A DNA stretch of 64,000 nt, from the NCBI GenBank assembly GCA_016871195.1, contig VFZN01000007.1, positions 1 through 64,000 of the forward strand, given 5' to 3'. This DNA comes from Acidobacteriota bacterium. Its GTDB lineage: Bacteria; Acidobacteriota; Vicinamibacteria; Vicinamibacterales; UBA2999. Below the pieces are notes generated by a model, which was given only the letters and a program-made list of their open reading frames with translations, made no database searches and was not told the origin of the DNA. Position 1 is the stretch's first letter. Each line of letters opens with the position of its first letter. Positions 31,253-41,612 of the stretch are shown in pieces. The position numbers and the translations under genes were made by a program.

Positions 31253-32362
31253 ATGACGTGGGGACGCAGTGGAAGGCACACGGGACATGTGGCCATCATC
31301 CTGGCCACCGTGCTGGTGGCGACGGCAGGCCGCGCGACGGCGCAGCCGGTGCGGCAGGCGGTGATTGAGACGTCGGTTGGCACCATGGTGTGGGACCTGC
31401 TGACCGACAAGGCCCCGAATCACGTGGCGCTCTTTGTGAAGACCACGCAGGCGAAGGGCTTTGACGGCACCATCTTCCACAACATGGTCCCGCGCGGGGC
31501 CATTCAGGGGGGCGACCCGCTGACCCGCGATCCGAAGATGCGGGGGAAGTACGGCACAGGCGGCCTTGGCAAGCTGCCGCTCGAGCCGTCCGATGAACGC
31601 ATGACCCGCGGGGCGGTGGCCTCCGTGAGGGTCTCGGGGCGCCCCGATACGGGAGGCACCCAGTTCCTGCTGTGCGTCGGCGACCAGCCCGGCCTGCAGG
31701 ACAAGTTCACGATCTTTGCGCGAGTGGCCGAGGGCATGCGGGTGGCCGAGAAAATTGCCGAGATCCCGCTGCACGCCGATGGCCTGGCTGCTGAGCGCGT
31801 CACCATCACGCGCGTCACCCTGCGCGACAAGCCGGCCCCGCTGCCCGATCCGTTTTCCACGGAATCGGTCGAACAACTGGCCGCCTATCGCGCCGTGCTC
31901 GAGACCTCGATGGGCAACATCACCGTGGCCCTGACGCCCGATAAAGCGCCCGACCACGTGCGGCAGTTCCTGCGGCTGGCCGAGAGCGGCGTCTACACCG
32001 GCATGAGCTTCCACCGGGTGGTGAAGGGATTTGTCGTGCAGACCGGGCACGTGCCGACGCGGCGTGAACCCCTGGACGAGCGGCAGCAGGGTTTTGTGCG
32101 GTCGCTGAAGGCCGAATTCAACGACCAGCCGCACGTGCTCGGCACGCTCTCCATGGCCCGACTCGAGGCGCCCGACAGTGCCACCTCATCGTTCTTCATC
32201 GTCACGGGAACGGCGACAGCGCTGGACGGTCAGTATTCTGCGTTTGGGCGGGTCGTTGAGGGCCTCGATGTGGTGCAGAACATCGAGGCCGTCCCGGTCG
32301 ACGGCGAGACGCCGGTCGACCGGGTGGAGCTGGTGCGCATTCGAGTGCTGCCGCCCCAGTAG
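31253..32362 (+). CDS. Exported protein with two cyclophilin-type peptidyl-prolyl isomerase domains
   Basis: A 369-residue protein with a signal peptide (about residues 1-32, ending ATAQ) and a good Shine-Dalgarno (AGGGAGG). It holds two tandem cyclophilin domains, residues about 36-200 and 220-369. Domain 1 keeps the IQGGD and GGTQF segments, but the catalytic Arg position in FHR is Asn77. Domain 2 keeps FHR (Arg255), but IQGGD reads VQTGH and TQFFI reads SSFFIV. So each domain lacks part of the normal active site. It likely acts as a periplasmic folding helper; activity is uncertain. Confidence 0.9.
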   Translation: MTWGRSGRHTGHVAIILATVLVATAGRATAQPVRQAVIETSVGTMVWDLLTDKAPNHVALFVKTTQAKGFDGTIFHNMVPRGAIQGGDPLTRDPKMRGKYGTGGLGKLPLEPSDERMTRGAVASVRVSGRPDTGGTQFLLCVGDQPGLQDKFTIFARVAEGMRVAEKIAEIPLHADGLAAERVTITRVTLRDKPAPLPDPFSTESVEQLAAYRAVLETSMGNITVALTPDKAPDHVRQFLRLAESGVYTGMSFHRVVKGFVVQTGHVPTRREPLDERQQGFVRSLKAEFNDQPHVLGTLSMARLEAPDSATSSFFIVTGTATALDGQYSAFGRVVEGLDVVQNIEAVPVDGETPVDRVELVRIRVLPPQ

Positions 32363-32377
32363 CGGTCGCACGAACCG

Positions 32378-33796
32378 TCAGCGGCTGGCGGCCAGGGTGA
32401 TCACCACATCGCGCAGGTAGTGGACGAAGCGGAAGAGCTCGTCTTCGCGGATGCGCTCCTGGTCGCTGTGCGAGCCGAAGCCCAACGGGCCATCTTCGGT
32501 GTCGATGGCGGGACCGACGCCGTAGCACTGAATGCCCTTCGAACGCATCTGCGCCATGTCGCTGGCCCCGGTGCCCATCGTGGGCAGCACATCGACGCTG
32601 TAGTGCTGCCGTACCTTCGTTTCGAGCATCGAGAAGGCCTCCGTGGTCAGGGAGGAGATGCCGGCCGGACGATAGCGGTCGCGGAACCATCGCACTTCGA
32701 CGTTCGGGTCGTTGACCACCGTGCGGACCATGTCGAGAAACTGATCCTGGTTTTCGTCGGGATGCAGGCGCACATCGATGGTGGCCTTGGACTCGGAGGG
32801 AATCACGTTGTAGCGATAGCCGCCATCGATGATGGTGGGGACAAGCGAGGTGTGCAGCATCGACCAGTGCTGCGGTTCGTTGTCGAGCATCCAGGCGGCG
32901 GCGGGCTTGTGGACGGCCGGATCGGGATTGAGCACATCGCGATAGCGCGCCGCGGCCTCGGGGGTGGCGGCGGACGCGGCCAGCTTACGGAAGTAGGTGC
33001 CGGTGGTTTCGTTGACGCGGAGGGGCGGCACCCACATGGCCACCTGACCAACGGCCGCGGCCAGGGCATTGACGGCATTCTTCCGCGAGGGCACCGAGCC
33101 GTGGCCGGCCGGTCCGCGGGCGATGAGTTCAATGGGGCGCGGCTCTTTTTCCGTGGTGCCGACGTTGGCCCGCAGATAGCGACCGCCCGTCCGGACGATG
33201 CCACCGCCTTCGGCCAGGCAGTACTCGGCGTTCACGGCATCGAGGTGCTGGTCGATCATGAACTGGGCGCCCACGTCAGGCGCGCCCTCTTCGCCCGATT
33301 CCGCGAGGAAGATGACGTCGCGGTCGAGCGGTGTCTTCGCCCGATGCAGCGTCAACAGAATCATCAGATTGGCGACCAGGTTGTCCTTGTCGTCAATCGT
33401 GCCGCGGCCGTAGATGTAGCCGCCATTGCGCTCGGCGCCGAAGGGCGGGAAGGTCCACTTCTTCGGGTCGACGGTGACGACATCGGTATGGCCCATCAGC
33501 AGGAGAGGTTTCTTCCTGCCATTCCCTCTGAGGCGCGCCACAAGATTCGGCCGCTGCGGGTCCTTGGCGTAAATCTGTGAGGCGATGCCTTCCTTATCGA
33601 GCACGCCCTTCAGGTAATTGACGGCGCGAATCTCATTCCCCGGAGGACTGCTGGTGTCGAGGCGCACAAGCGCCTGGAAGTGCTGCAGCGTTTCGGCCTC
33701 AAGCGCAGCGCGGTCGGGGCCTTGTGCGGTGAGCCGTGGGCCCGCGAGGGCCACGAGCACGAGCAGGGTGAAGGCGGTCGAGCACATTCGTCGCAT
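32378..33796 (-). CDS. Exported M20-family metallopeptidase
   Basis: A 472-residue peptidase with a signal peptide (MRRMCSTAFTLLVLVALAG, cleavage near LTAQ). Zinc-site segments are LLLMGHTDVV, GRGTIDDKDNLVAN and LAESGEEGAPDVGAQF, plus a C-terminal His in FGSHSDQERI. The dimerisation (lid) domain lies between. M20 enzymes are carboxypeptidases or deacylases working on small peptides or N-acyl amino acids; the substrate here is not predictable. A TACGGT box sits 6 bases upstream. The coding frame continues upstream of 33796 without a convincing earlier start. Confidence 0.92.
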   Translation of the reverse strand: MRRMCSTAFTLLVLVALAGPRLTAQGPDRAALEAETLQHFQALVRLDTSSPPGNEIRAVNYLKGVLDKEGIASQIYAKDPQRPNLVARLRGNGRKKPLLLMGHTDVVTVDPKKWTFPPFGAERNGGYIYGRGTIDDKDNLVANLMILLTLHRAKTPLDRDVIFLAESGEEGAPDVGAQFMIDQHLDAVNAEYCLAEGGGIVRTGGRYLRANVGTTEKEPRPIELIARGPAGHGSVPSRKNAVNALAAAVGQVAMWVPPLRVNETTGTYFRKLAASAATPEAAARYRDVLNPDPAVHKPAAAWMLDNEPQHWSMLHTSLVPTIIDGGYRYNVIPSESKATIDVRLHPDENQDQFLDMVRTVVNDPNVEVRWFRDRYRPAGISSLTTEAFSMLETKVRQHYSVDVLPTMGTGASDMAQMRSKGIQCYGVGPAIDTEDGPLGFGSHSDQERIREDELFRFVHYLRDVVITLAASR

Positions 33797-33802
33797 GGTG
33801 TG

Positions 33803-33808
33803 ACCGTA
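33803..33808 (-). promoter_or_regulatory. Candidate -10 box of the M20 peptidase gene, leaderless
   Basis: TACGGT on the minus strand, 6 bases before the ATG at 33796, in the 35-base gap after dinB. Confidence 0.4.
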
Positions 33809-33831
33809 GCACAGGTGCCAGGGCGGCCGGA

Positions 33832-34920
33832 TCACTCGAAGGGGAGGCGGTCGCCGGTGTCGACGTCGGCCCCCCGAGGGGCGACAAACGGCGTGTCTGA
33901 CAGGTTCTGGACACTGACGCCGAGGAGACGGACGGGGCGGTGCCGCACCTCGGTGCGGTCGAGCAGCTGCACGGCACGGTGCGCCAGCTCTCGGGGCTCG
34001 CGGGTGGCGGGGGTCGCCGAGTGGCTGCGGGTGATGGTGGTGAAGTCGTTGTAGCGCACCTTCAGCGTGACGGTGCGGGCATACAGGGTGCGCGCCGCAA
34101 GCCAGACGGCGGCCTCCTCGGCCATGGTCGTCACTTCGCGGCAGATGTCCGGCAGCGTTGTCAGGTCCGCGGGATAGGTGCACTCGGCGCCAGACGACTT
34201 GGCCGGGCGGTGGGGCTGCACGGAGCGGTCGTCGTGCCCGTGCGCGAGGGCGCGCAGCCACGACGCCTGATGGCCCGCGGCCTGCTGCAATGCGTCCAGC
34301 GGGCGGTCGCGGATGTCGGCGCAGGTGAGAAACCCGTGGGTGTGCAGGCGCTCTGCGGTGCGGGGGCCAACGCCCCAGAGGTGTTCGACGGGCAGCCGCT
34401 CGAGGAAGGCCGCGACACGTTCGGGGGCAATCACTGTCAGTCCATCCGGCTTCCGCCACCCCGACGCCAGCTTCGCCAGAAACTTGTTCGGTGCCACGCC
34501 GGCCGACACGGTCAGCCCTGTCGCCTGACGCACCTCGGTTTTCAGTCGGCGGGCAACCGTGACGGCCAGGGATTCCTCCCACGCGTTGTGCGTCACGTCC
34601 AGATAGGCCTCATCGAGCGCGAGCGGCTCGACGAGCGGCGCCACCGCCCGGTAGAGGCTGAAGATCTGCTGCGACACGGCTCGATACCTGGAAAAATCCG
34701 GCCGTACGATGATGAGGCCCGGGCACATCCGCACGGCGCGCGCCATGGGCATGGCCGAGCGCACCCCGAACCGGCGTGCTTCGTAACTGGCCGCGGCAAC
34801 GACGCTTCGACCGGACGGATCGCCGCCAACGGCCACCGGGTGGCCCCGCAGCGCGGGATTGTCGCGCTGCTCGACGGACGCGTAGAACGCGTCCATGTCG
34901 AGGTGCAGGATCTTCCGCAT
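33832..34920 (-). CDS. dinB: DNA polymerase IV
   Basis: A Y-family translesion polymerase of 362 residues. Catalytic segments are ILHLDMDAFYASVEQ and LDEAYLDVT (the acidic pair); the steric-gate region and the thumb helix-hairpin-helix (LPVEHLWGVGPRTAERL) are present. The little-finger domain follows (KSSGAECTYPADL). The C-terminus lacks an obvious QLxLF-type beta-clamp motif within the last residues. It starts 12 bases after dut, so dUTPase and the low-fidelity polymerase share a transcript. Confidence 0.95.
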   Translation of the reverse strand: MRKILHLDMDAFYASVEQRDNPALRGHPVAVGGDPSGRSVVAAASYEARRFGVRSAMPMARAVRMCPGLIIVRPDFSRYRAVSQQIFSLYRAVAPLVEPLALDEAYLDVTHNAWEESLAVTVARRLKTEVRQATGLTVSAGVAPNKFLAKLASGWRKPDGLTVIAPERVAAFLERLPVEHLWGVGPRTAERLHTHGFLTCADIRDRPLDALQQAAGHQASWLRALAHGHDDRSVQPHRPAKSSGAECTYPADLTTLPDICREVTTMAEEAAVWLAARTLYARTVTLKVRYNDFTTITRSHSATPATREPRELAHRAVQLLDRTEVRHRPVRLLGVSVQNLSDTPFVAPRGADVDTGDRLPFE

Positions 34921-34932
34921 GGAGGCGGTGGT

Positions 34933-35367
34933 CTATCGCGGCCCGGTGCTGCCGAATCCGCCTCGGGAGGGGCCGTCCATGGCCTCGACCTCCTCCCACG
35001 TGACCGCCGGGGCCCGCAGCACGATGCCCTGGGCCAGGCGGTCGCCCACCTGCACCTCAACGGCTGTCTCTGTGATGTTCAGTAGCTGGATCCGAATCTC
35101 ATCGGTCGGGCCGCAATAGTCCGCATCGACCACACCGATGCCGTTGGCCACCATGAGGCCGCGCTTCAGCGGTGTGCTGCTGCGGGCGAAGATGCCAAGG
35201 AAGTGTCCGGGCGGCACGGCGATGACCAGGCCCGTGCCGACCAGTCGGATGGCGCCGGGCGGAATCGTCACCGCTTCCGCGGCGGTGAGGTCGAAGCCGG
35301 CGGCACCGTCGGTGGCCGGAGCAGGGAGGGTGGCGGTGGCCCGGATGCGGGCAATGCGCAGGCGCAT
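34933..35367 (-). CDS. dut: Deoxyuridine 5'-triphosphate nucleotidohydrolase
   Basis: A trimeric dUTPase of 144 residues, hydrolysing dUTP to dUMP to keep uracil out of DNA. All five motifs are present: DGAAGFDLTA, FARSSTPLKRG, GVVDADYCGPTDEI, VGDRLAQGI and the Gly-rich tail RGGFGSTG. The start at 35367 gives the normal N-terminus (MRLRIARIRATATLP); a longer open frame upstream runs antisense to the M16 gene and is rejected. A TACTAT box lies 6 bases upstream. Confidence 0.95.
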   Translation of the reverse strand: MRLRIARIRATATLPAPATDGAAGFDLTAAEAVTIPPGAIRLVGTGLVIAVPPGHFLGIFARSSTPLKRGLMVANGIGVVDADYCGPTDEIRIQLLNITETAVEVQVGDRLAQGIVLRAPAVTWEEVEAMDGPSRGGFGSTGPR

Positions 35368-35373
35368 GGGAGA

Positions 35374-35379
35374 ATAGTA
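35374..35379 (-). promoter_or_regulatory. Candidate -10 box of dut, leaderless
   Basis: TACTAT on the minus strand, 6 bases before the ATG at 35367, within a 42-base gap shared with the divergent M16 gene. Confidence 0.4.
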
Positions 35380-35382
35380 CAA

Positions 35383-35397
35383 GACCGGTGCCCGGTC
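35383..35397 (+). promoter_or_regulatory. Small hairpin just upstream of the M16 ribosome binding site
   Basis: GACCGG (35383-35388) pairs with CCGGTC (35392-35397) around a 3-base loop, followed 2 bases later by the Shine-Dalgarno GGAGG (35400-35404). Confidence 0.3.
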
Positions 35398-35409
35398 GCG
35401 GAGGATGCC

Positions 35410-38286
35410 ATGACGCGCGTGCAACGACGATGGAAGTGGGGAGTGTCCGGACTGCTGTCGTTCCTGATCAGCCTGTCCGTGCTGGCACAGGGACCGGCCC
35501 CGCAGGCGACGCCCGTCACCCCGCCGTCTTCCCAGGCGCTGCCGGCGGATCTGGTGCTGGCTGCCCCGCTGCCCCGCGACCCGGCCGTGCGCGTGGGGCG
35601 GCTCGAGAATGGGTTGAGCTACTACATCCGGCAGAACGGCCGGCCGGCGCAGCGGGTGTCGCTGCGGCTCGCCGTGAATGCTGGCTCCCTGCAGGAGGCC
35701 GACGACCAGCGCGGTCTGGCGCATTTCCTCGAGCACATGGCCTTCAACGGCACCGAGAATTTCAAGCCGGGAGAGCTCGTGGCCTTCCTCGAGTCGATCG
35801 GGGCGCGCTTTGGTCCGCACGTCAATGCCTCGACCAGCTTCGACGAGACCATTTACATGCTCGATGTACCCACCGACCGCGAGGGCTACGTCGACCGCGG
35901 GCTGCTGGCCCTCCGCGATTTCGCAGCCGGTGTGCAGTTGCTACCGGCCGAAGTGGACCGTGAGCGGGGAGTGGTGCTCGAGGAATGGCGGGGACGCCTC
36001 GGCGCGTCGGCCCGCATCACCGACCAGCAGATTCCCCTGATCTTCAGGGGCTCGCGCTATGCCGACCGGTTGCCGATCGGCACGCCCGAGATCATTCAGA
36101 CGGCGCCGCGCGAGCGACTCGCGGCGTTCTACCGCGAGCACTATCGACCGGACCAGATGGCGGTGGTGGTGGTGGGCGACCTGGCCCCCGACGCTGCCGA
36201 ATCGATGATTCGGGCGCGTTTTTCCGGGATTCCGGCGCGTGCGACGCCCGTGGCTCCGCTGAACCGTGCGGTGCCCGGCCATGTGGAACCGCTGGTCAGT
36301 GTGGTGACCGATCCCGAAGCCCAAAGCTGGACGGTGACCCTCGGCATCAAGGGCACCCCGGCGGAACAGCGGACGGTGGCGGACTATCGGGCCAGTCTCG
36401 TGCGTCAGATGCTCGAGCGGATGATGAATCCGCGCCTTCGCGAGCTGTCGCAGCGCCCTGACGCTCCTTTCCTGGGAGCGCAGGCGGGCATCGACACCAT
36501 CGGCCGGTCGCTGCAGCTGTTTGACCTCAGCGCCGCCGTCCCCGAACGCGGGCAGGTGGCCGGGCTCGAGGCGCTGGTCACGGAAGCCCGTCGCGTTCAG
36601 CGGCATGGCTTCAGCGAGGCAGAACTCGACCGGGCCCGTCGTGAACTGCTGGCCGCGTATGACCGGGCCTATAACGAGCGGGCAACGTCCGAGAGCCCGA
36701 GCTTCGCCCGCGAGTATGTGTCGCACTTCCTGGAAGGCGAGCCGATGCCCGGCATCGAATTCGAGCATCGTCTGGCGACCGCGTATGTGCCGACCATCAC
36801 GGTGGCCGAGGTGGTGGCCGCTGCGACGTCGCTGCTGTCGGCCGAGAACCGGGTCGTGCTGGCCGTCGCTCCCCGGAAGGCCGACCAGCCGCCGGCCACG
36901 CGCGAGGCCCTGCTGGCCGCCGTGGCGCGTGCCGAAGTCGCCGATGTCGGCCCGTGGCGCGATGACACGTCAGGGCGCACGCTGGTCAGCACGCCACCCA
37001 CACCGAGCCGGGTGACCGGGCAGCGCACGCTCCCGGCTATCGGCGTCACCGTGCTGACGCTCTCCAATGGGGCCGAGGTCTGGCTGAAGCCCACGGACTA
37101 CAAGGCAGACCAGGTACTGTTCGGTGCGCAGGCGCTCGGGGGGACCTCGCTTGCAGACGAGGCCGATTTCTTCAGTGCCGACCTGGCCTCGGCCCTCGTG
37201 TCGGTGGGCGGTATGGGGGGCTTTTCGCCTGTCGACCTCGGCAAGATGCTGGCCGGCCGCATCGCGTCGGCCTCTCCGCAGCTGGGCACCTACACGCACG
37301 AAGTCGGGGGCGCGTCGACGCCGCGTGATCTCGAGGTGGCCCTGCAGTTGAACTACCTGGCGTTCACGGCGCCGAACCTCACGCCCGAGGCGTTCGACTT
37401 GCTCAAGCGGCGTTTGGGCGCGGTGCTCGACAACCAGGCGCAGAATCCCCGGGCGGTCTTCGGCGAGCGGGTGAGCCTGGTCAACCAGTCACAGCACTAC
37501 AGCGCACGCATGCTGTCGGTGGCCGACCTGCCGAAGCTCAAGCTCGAGACGATGCAGGCCTACTATCGGGCCCGCTACAGCAATGCGGCCGACTTCACGT
37601 TCTTCCTGGTCGGGGCCTTCGACACGGCCGCGGTCACGCCACTCATCGAGCGCTGGATAGGCGGGCTGCCGTCGACCGGGACACGCACGGCCCGGTTCCG
37701 CGACACGGGGGTGCGGTTCCCCGACACACCCGTGCGCGAGCAGGTGCGCAAGGGCCGCGAGCCGGCCAGCCAGACGGTGATTAGCCTGTTTGCCGACCCG
37801 GGGCAGGATGAATTCGAGCTGCACCGCCTGCGTGCCTCCACGTCGGTGCTGAGTCTGCGGCTGCGTGAGCTGCTGCGTGAGCAGCTCGGCGGCACCTACG
37901 GCGTCTCGGTCGCCTTCGATTCGGCCGCACCGATGAAAGGCTACGGCTCGGTGGTGGTGAAATTTGGCAGTGCCCCGGACCGCGTCGACACCCTGACCCG
38001 CGCCGTATTCGACGAGGTCGCGCGGCTTGTGAATGAGGGCCCATCGGCTGAGGATGTGGCGAAGGTGAAAGAGATGGAGAAGCGTGACCTCGAGACCAAC
38101 GCCCGCCAGAACGCGTATTGGATGGGATCGCTGCAGACTGTGCTGCTGTACGGCTGGGAACCCGAGAGCATCGCCCGGCGTCCTCAGCGTGCAGAGCAGC
38201 TGACCCCGGCGGTGCTGCACGAGATGTTCCGCAAATATTTCACGACCGATCGGGTCACCGTGGTCTCGCTGATGCCCGAGGCATGA
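35410..38286 (+). CDS. Full-length M16 zinc metallopeptidase (PqqL-like)
   Basis: A 958-residue periplasmic peptidase with four M16 domains in one chain. The start at 35410 has GGAGG 5 bases upstream and gives a signal peptide (about residues 1-27, ending VLAQ). The zinc motif HFLEH is at residues 105-109, with the downstream acidic stretch DRERGVVLEEWRGR. The second half resembles the inactive half of PqqL/pitrilysin-type proteins and keeps EQLGGTYGVSV. It is independent of the two-subunit M16 pair near lpxD. It may degrade peptides imported or released in the periplasm. Confidence 0.93.
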   Translation: MTRVQRRWKWGVSGLLSFLISLSVLAQGPAPQATPVTPPSSQALPADLVLAAPLPRDPAVRVGRLENGLSYYIRQNGRPAQRVSLRLAVNAGSLQEADDQRGLAHFLEHMAFNGTENFKPGELVAFLESIGARFGPHVNASTSFDETIYMLDVPTDREGYVDRGLLALRDFAAGVQLLPAEVDRERGVVLEEWRGRLGASARITDQQIPLIFRGSRYADRLPIGTPEIIQTAPRERLAAFYREHYRPDQMAVVVVGDLAPDAAESMIRARFSGIPARATPVAPLNRAVPGHVEPLVSVVTDPEAQSWTVTLGIKGTPAEQRTVADYRASLVRQMLERMMNPRLRELSQRPDAPFLGAQAGIDTIGRSLQLFDLSAAVPERGQVAGLEALVTEARRVQRHGFSEAELDRARRELLAAYDRAYNERATSESPSFAREYVSHFLEGEPMPGIEFEHRLATAYVPTITVAEVVAAATSLLSAENRVVLAVAPRKADQPPATREALLAAVARAEVADVGPWRDDTSGRTLVSTPPTPSRVTGQRTLPAIGVTVLTLSNGAEVWLKPTDYKADQVLFGAQALGGTSLADEADFFSADLASALVSVGGMGGFSPVDLGKMLAGRIASASPQLGTYTHEVGGASTPRDLEVALQLNYLAFTAPNLTPEAFDLLKRRLGAVLDNQAQNPRAVFGERVSLVNQSQHYSARMLSVADLPKLKLETMQAYYRARYSNAADFTFFLVGAFDTAAVTPLIERWIGGLPSTGTRTARFRDTGVRFPDTPVREQVRKGREPASQTVISLFADPGQDEFELHRLRASTSVLSLRLRELLREQLGGTYGVSVAFDSAAPMKGYGSVVVKFGSAPDRVDTLTRAVFDEVARLVNEGPSAEDVAKVKEMEKRDLETNARQNAYWMGSLQTVLLYGWEPESIARRPQRAEQLTPAVLHEMFRKYFTTDRVTVVSLMPEA

Positions 38287-38302
38287 ACCCACGACCGTTA
38301 GA

Positions 38303-38308
38303 TACAAT
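38303..38308 (+). promoter_or_regulatory. Candidate -10 box of ettA
   Basis: TACAAT ends 11 bases before the ATG at 38320, giving a very short leader that could include GAGG (38311-38314). Confidence 0.4.
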
Positions 38309-38319
38309 CCGAGGTTTGC

Positions 38320-39999
<1,680 letters not shown>

Positions 40000-40008
40000 G
40001 CCCTCGCC

Positions 40009-40506
40009 ATGACCGAACGTGATGCCCGGGCGATTGCCGCGGTGCTCGGAGCACAGATCCGGCAGGAAATCGCGACGACGGTTCGGGTACTGCGCGCCAT
40101 CCCCGAGACGGGGCGGGGATGGCGCCCCGATCCCATCAGTCGGACCGCGTGGGACCTCGCGGTGCATCTGTGCCGGTCGGAAGAGTGGTTTCTCACGGGG
40201 CTGCTGACGGGCGACTTTGCACAGGGTCCGCAGGAGGCGCCGGCGGCCACGCTGGACGGGCTGGTGGCGTGGTACGCGTCGGTGGTGCCCTCGAAACTCG
40301 AGGAGGTGCTGGCGCTCGAAGACGCAGTCCTGGCGTCCTCCGTTGATTTTTACGGCACACCGCTGCCGCGTGTCGTCCTGTTGCCACTCTTCATTGGCCA
40401 CTCGGCGCATCACCGGGGGCAACTCTCCTCGGCGCTGCGCTCGATGGGTGCACGCGTGCCGAGCATCTACGGCAGCAGTGCCGATCAGTCGTGGAAGGCC
40501 GTATGA
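40009..40506 (+). CDS. DinB-family (four-helix bundle, putative metal-dependent) protein
   Basis: A 165-residue protein of the DinB/DUF664 superfamily, unrelated to DNA polymerase IV. It has the metal-ligand spacing of the fold: a first His in AVHLCRSEEWF, and the terminal HSAHHRGQLSSALRSMG with two or three His. Members include thiol-dependent transferases and many of unknown role. The stop overlaps the start of the following gene (ATGA). Confidence 0.88.
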   Translation: MTERDARAIAAVLGAQIRQEIATTVRVLRAIPETGRGWRPDPISRTAWDLAVHLCRSEEWFLTGLLTGDFAQGPQEAPAATLDGLVAWYASVVPSKLEEVLALEDAVLASSVDFYGTPLPRVVLLPLFIGHSAHHRGQLSSALRSMGARVPSIYGSSADQSWKAV

Positions 40507-41612
40507 CCCGTCGTCTGCTGCGTGCGTCGCTGCTGATCTGGACGGTCATCGTGACGGCGTGTGCGCCGGCACCTCCCGACCTCGTGCTTACGGGAGGGCG
40601 CATCTTCACGGCGACCGACGCGCAGCCGTGGGTCGAGGCGCTTGCCATCCGTGGGGACCGCATTATCGCCGTGGGCAACACGGCCGAGATCACCGCGCTC
40701 GCCGGTCCGACGACGCAGCGTCGCGCGCTCGAGGGGCGCATCGTCGTGCCGGGGTTCAACGATGCGCATGTGATTGACCCGGGGGGCGATGCGGACGCCG
40801 TGCGCGCGGTCCTCGCCAGGGGGCTGGCAATGGGGGTGACGTCGGTGCAGTGGTTTGCGGGCGAGCGCACGGTCGCGGAGGTGGCGCGGGTCCTGCGTGA
40901 GGCGGCATCGCCGGCGCGGGTGCGCGTCTTCCGGATGCCTCGACCAGGCCCTGCCGGGATGACCATCGACAGTCGCCCGCACCTGCCACCGCAGCCCACA
41001 CTGCGCATTGACATCAGAGGGTTTGGTTTCCGTCTCGGAAGCGATGACCGCGACCGGATCCGGCAGGCGGTCGGCTGGGCCTTCGGCACGGAAGACCTGC
41101 TCGCCGTCGAAGCGACAGACGAGGACGGGCTGCGTGCCTATGAGGCGGCGCTGACGTCGACGGGCGTAGCCGAGGTCTGGCGCCGTAAGCGCCCGAGGAT
41201 CGACTGGCCCAGGCAGCCTCTTGATTCGGTGCTTGGTCTTCTGCGCGACTACGGGATCAGCGTCGTGCAGGGCACCCGCGGGGACGCCGTGCTCCAATCA
41301 CGTGTCTTACCAGTCGGTGCGATGGCCGTTGGTACGGGCAGCGGCATTCAACCCTTCGAGGAGTTGGCCTGGCTGATGTCTCCCGAACGGGGGGCGACGG
41401 CATGGACGGGCATCGAGGCGCTGACGGCCATGACGCGCGGAGGTGCGCTGGTCGAATTGCAGGGGCGAGACAAGGGATTTCTGGCGCCAGGCGCACTGGC
41501 CGATGTGGCTGTGCTGTCCGATGACCCTCTCGCGATGACGCCGGCCCGCGCGGGCCACATGCGGAGCCTGCTGACGTTGGTTGGAGGAGAGGTCGTTCAC
41601 GATGTTCCCTGA
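40503..41612 (+). CDS. Amidohydrolase-like lipoprotein lacking metal ligands (pseudoenzyme)
   Basis: A 369-residue protein with a lipoprotein signal (lipobox VTAC, about residues 15-18). The frame is that of YtcJ-type amidohydrolases: LVLTGGRIFTATDAQPWVEALA, GRIVVPGFNDAH, GVTSVQ, and at the end GALADVAVLSDDPL. However, the HxH ligand pair reads HVI (His89-Ile91), and the expected HAIGD, EH and SD metal positions read EATDED, DW and TG. It is about 180 residues shorter than typical YtcJ proteins (about 550). Frame and codon use are intact, so this looks like a maintained non-enzymatic relative rather than fresh decay. It overlaps both neighbours. Confidence 0.78.
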   Translation: MTRRLLRASLLIWTVIVTACAPAPPDLVLTGGRIFTATDAQPWVEALAIRGDRIIAVGNTAEITALAGPTTQRRALEGRIVVPGFNDAHVIDPGGDADAVRAVLARGLAMGVTSVQWFAGERTVAEVARVLREAASPARVRVFRMPRPGPAGMTIDSRPHLPPQPTLRIDIRGFGFRLGSDDRDRIRQAVGWAFGTEDLLAVEATDEDGLRAYEAALTSTGVAEVWRRKRPRIDWPRQPLDSVLGLLRDYGISVVQGTRGDAVLQSRVLPVGAMAVGTGSGIQPFEELAWLMSPERGATAWTGIEALTAMTRGGALVELQGRDKGFLAPGALADVAVLSDDPLAMTPARAGHMRSLLTLVGGEVVHDVP

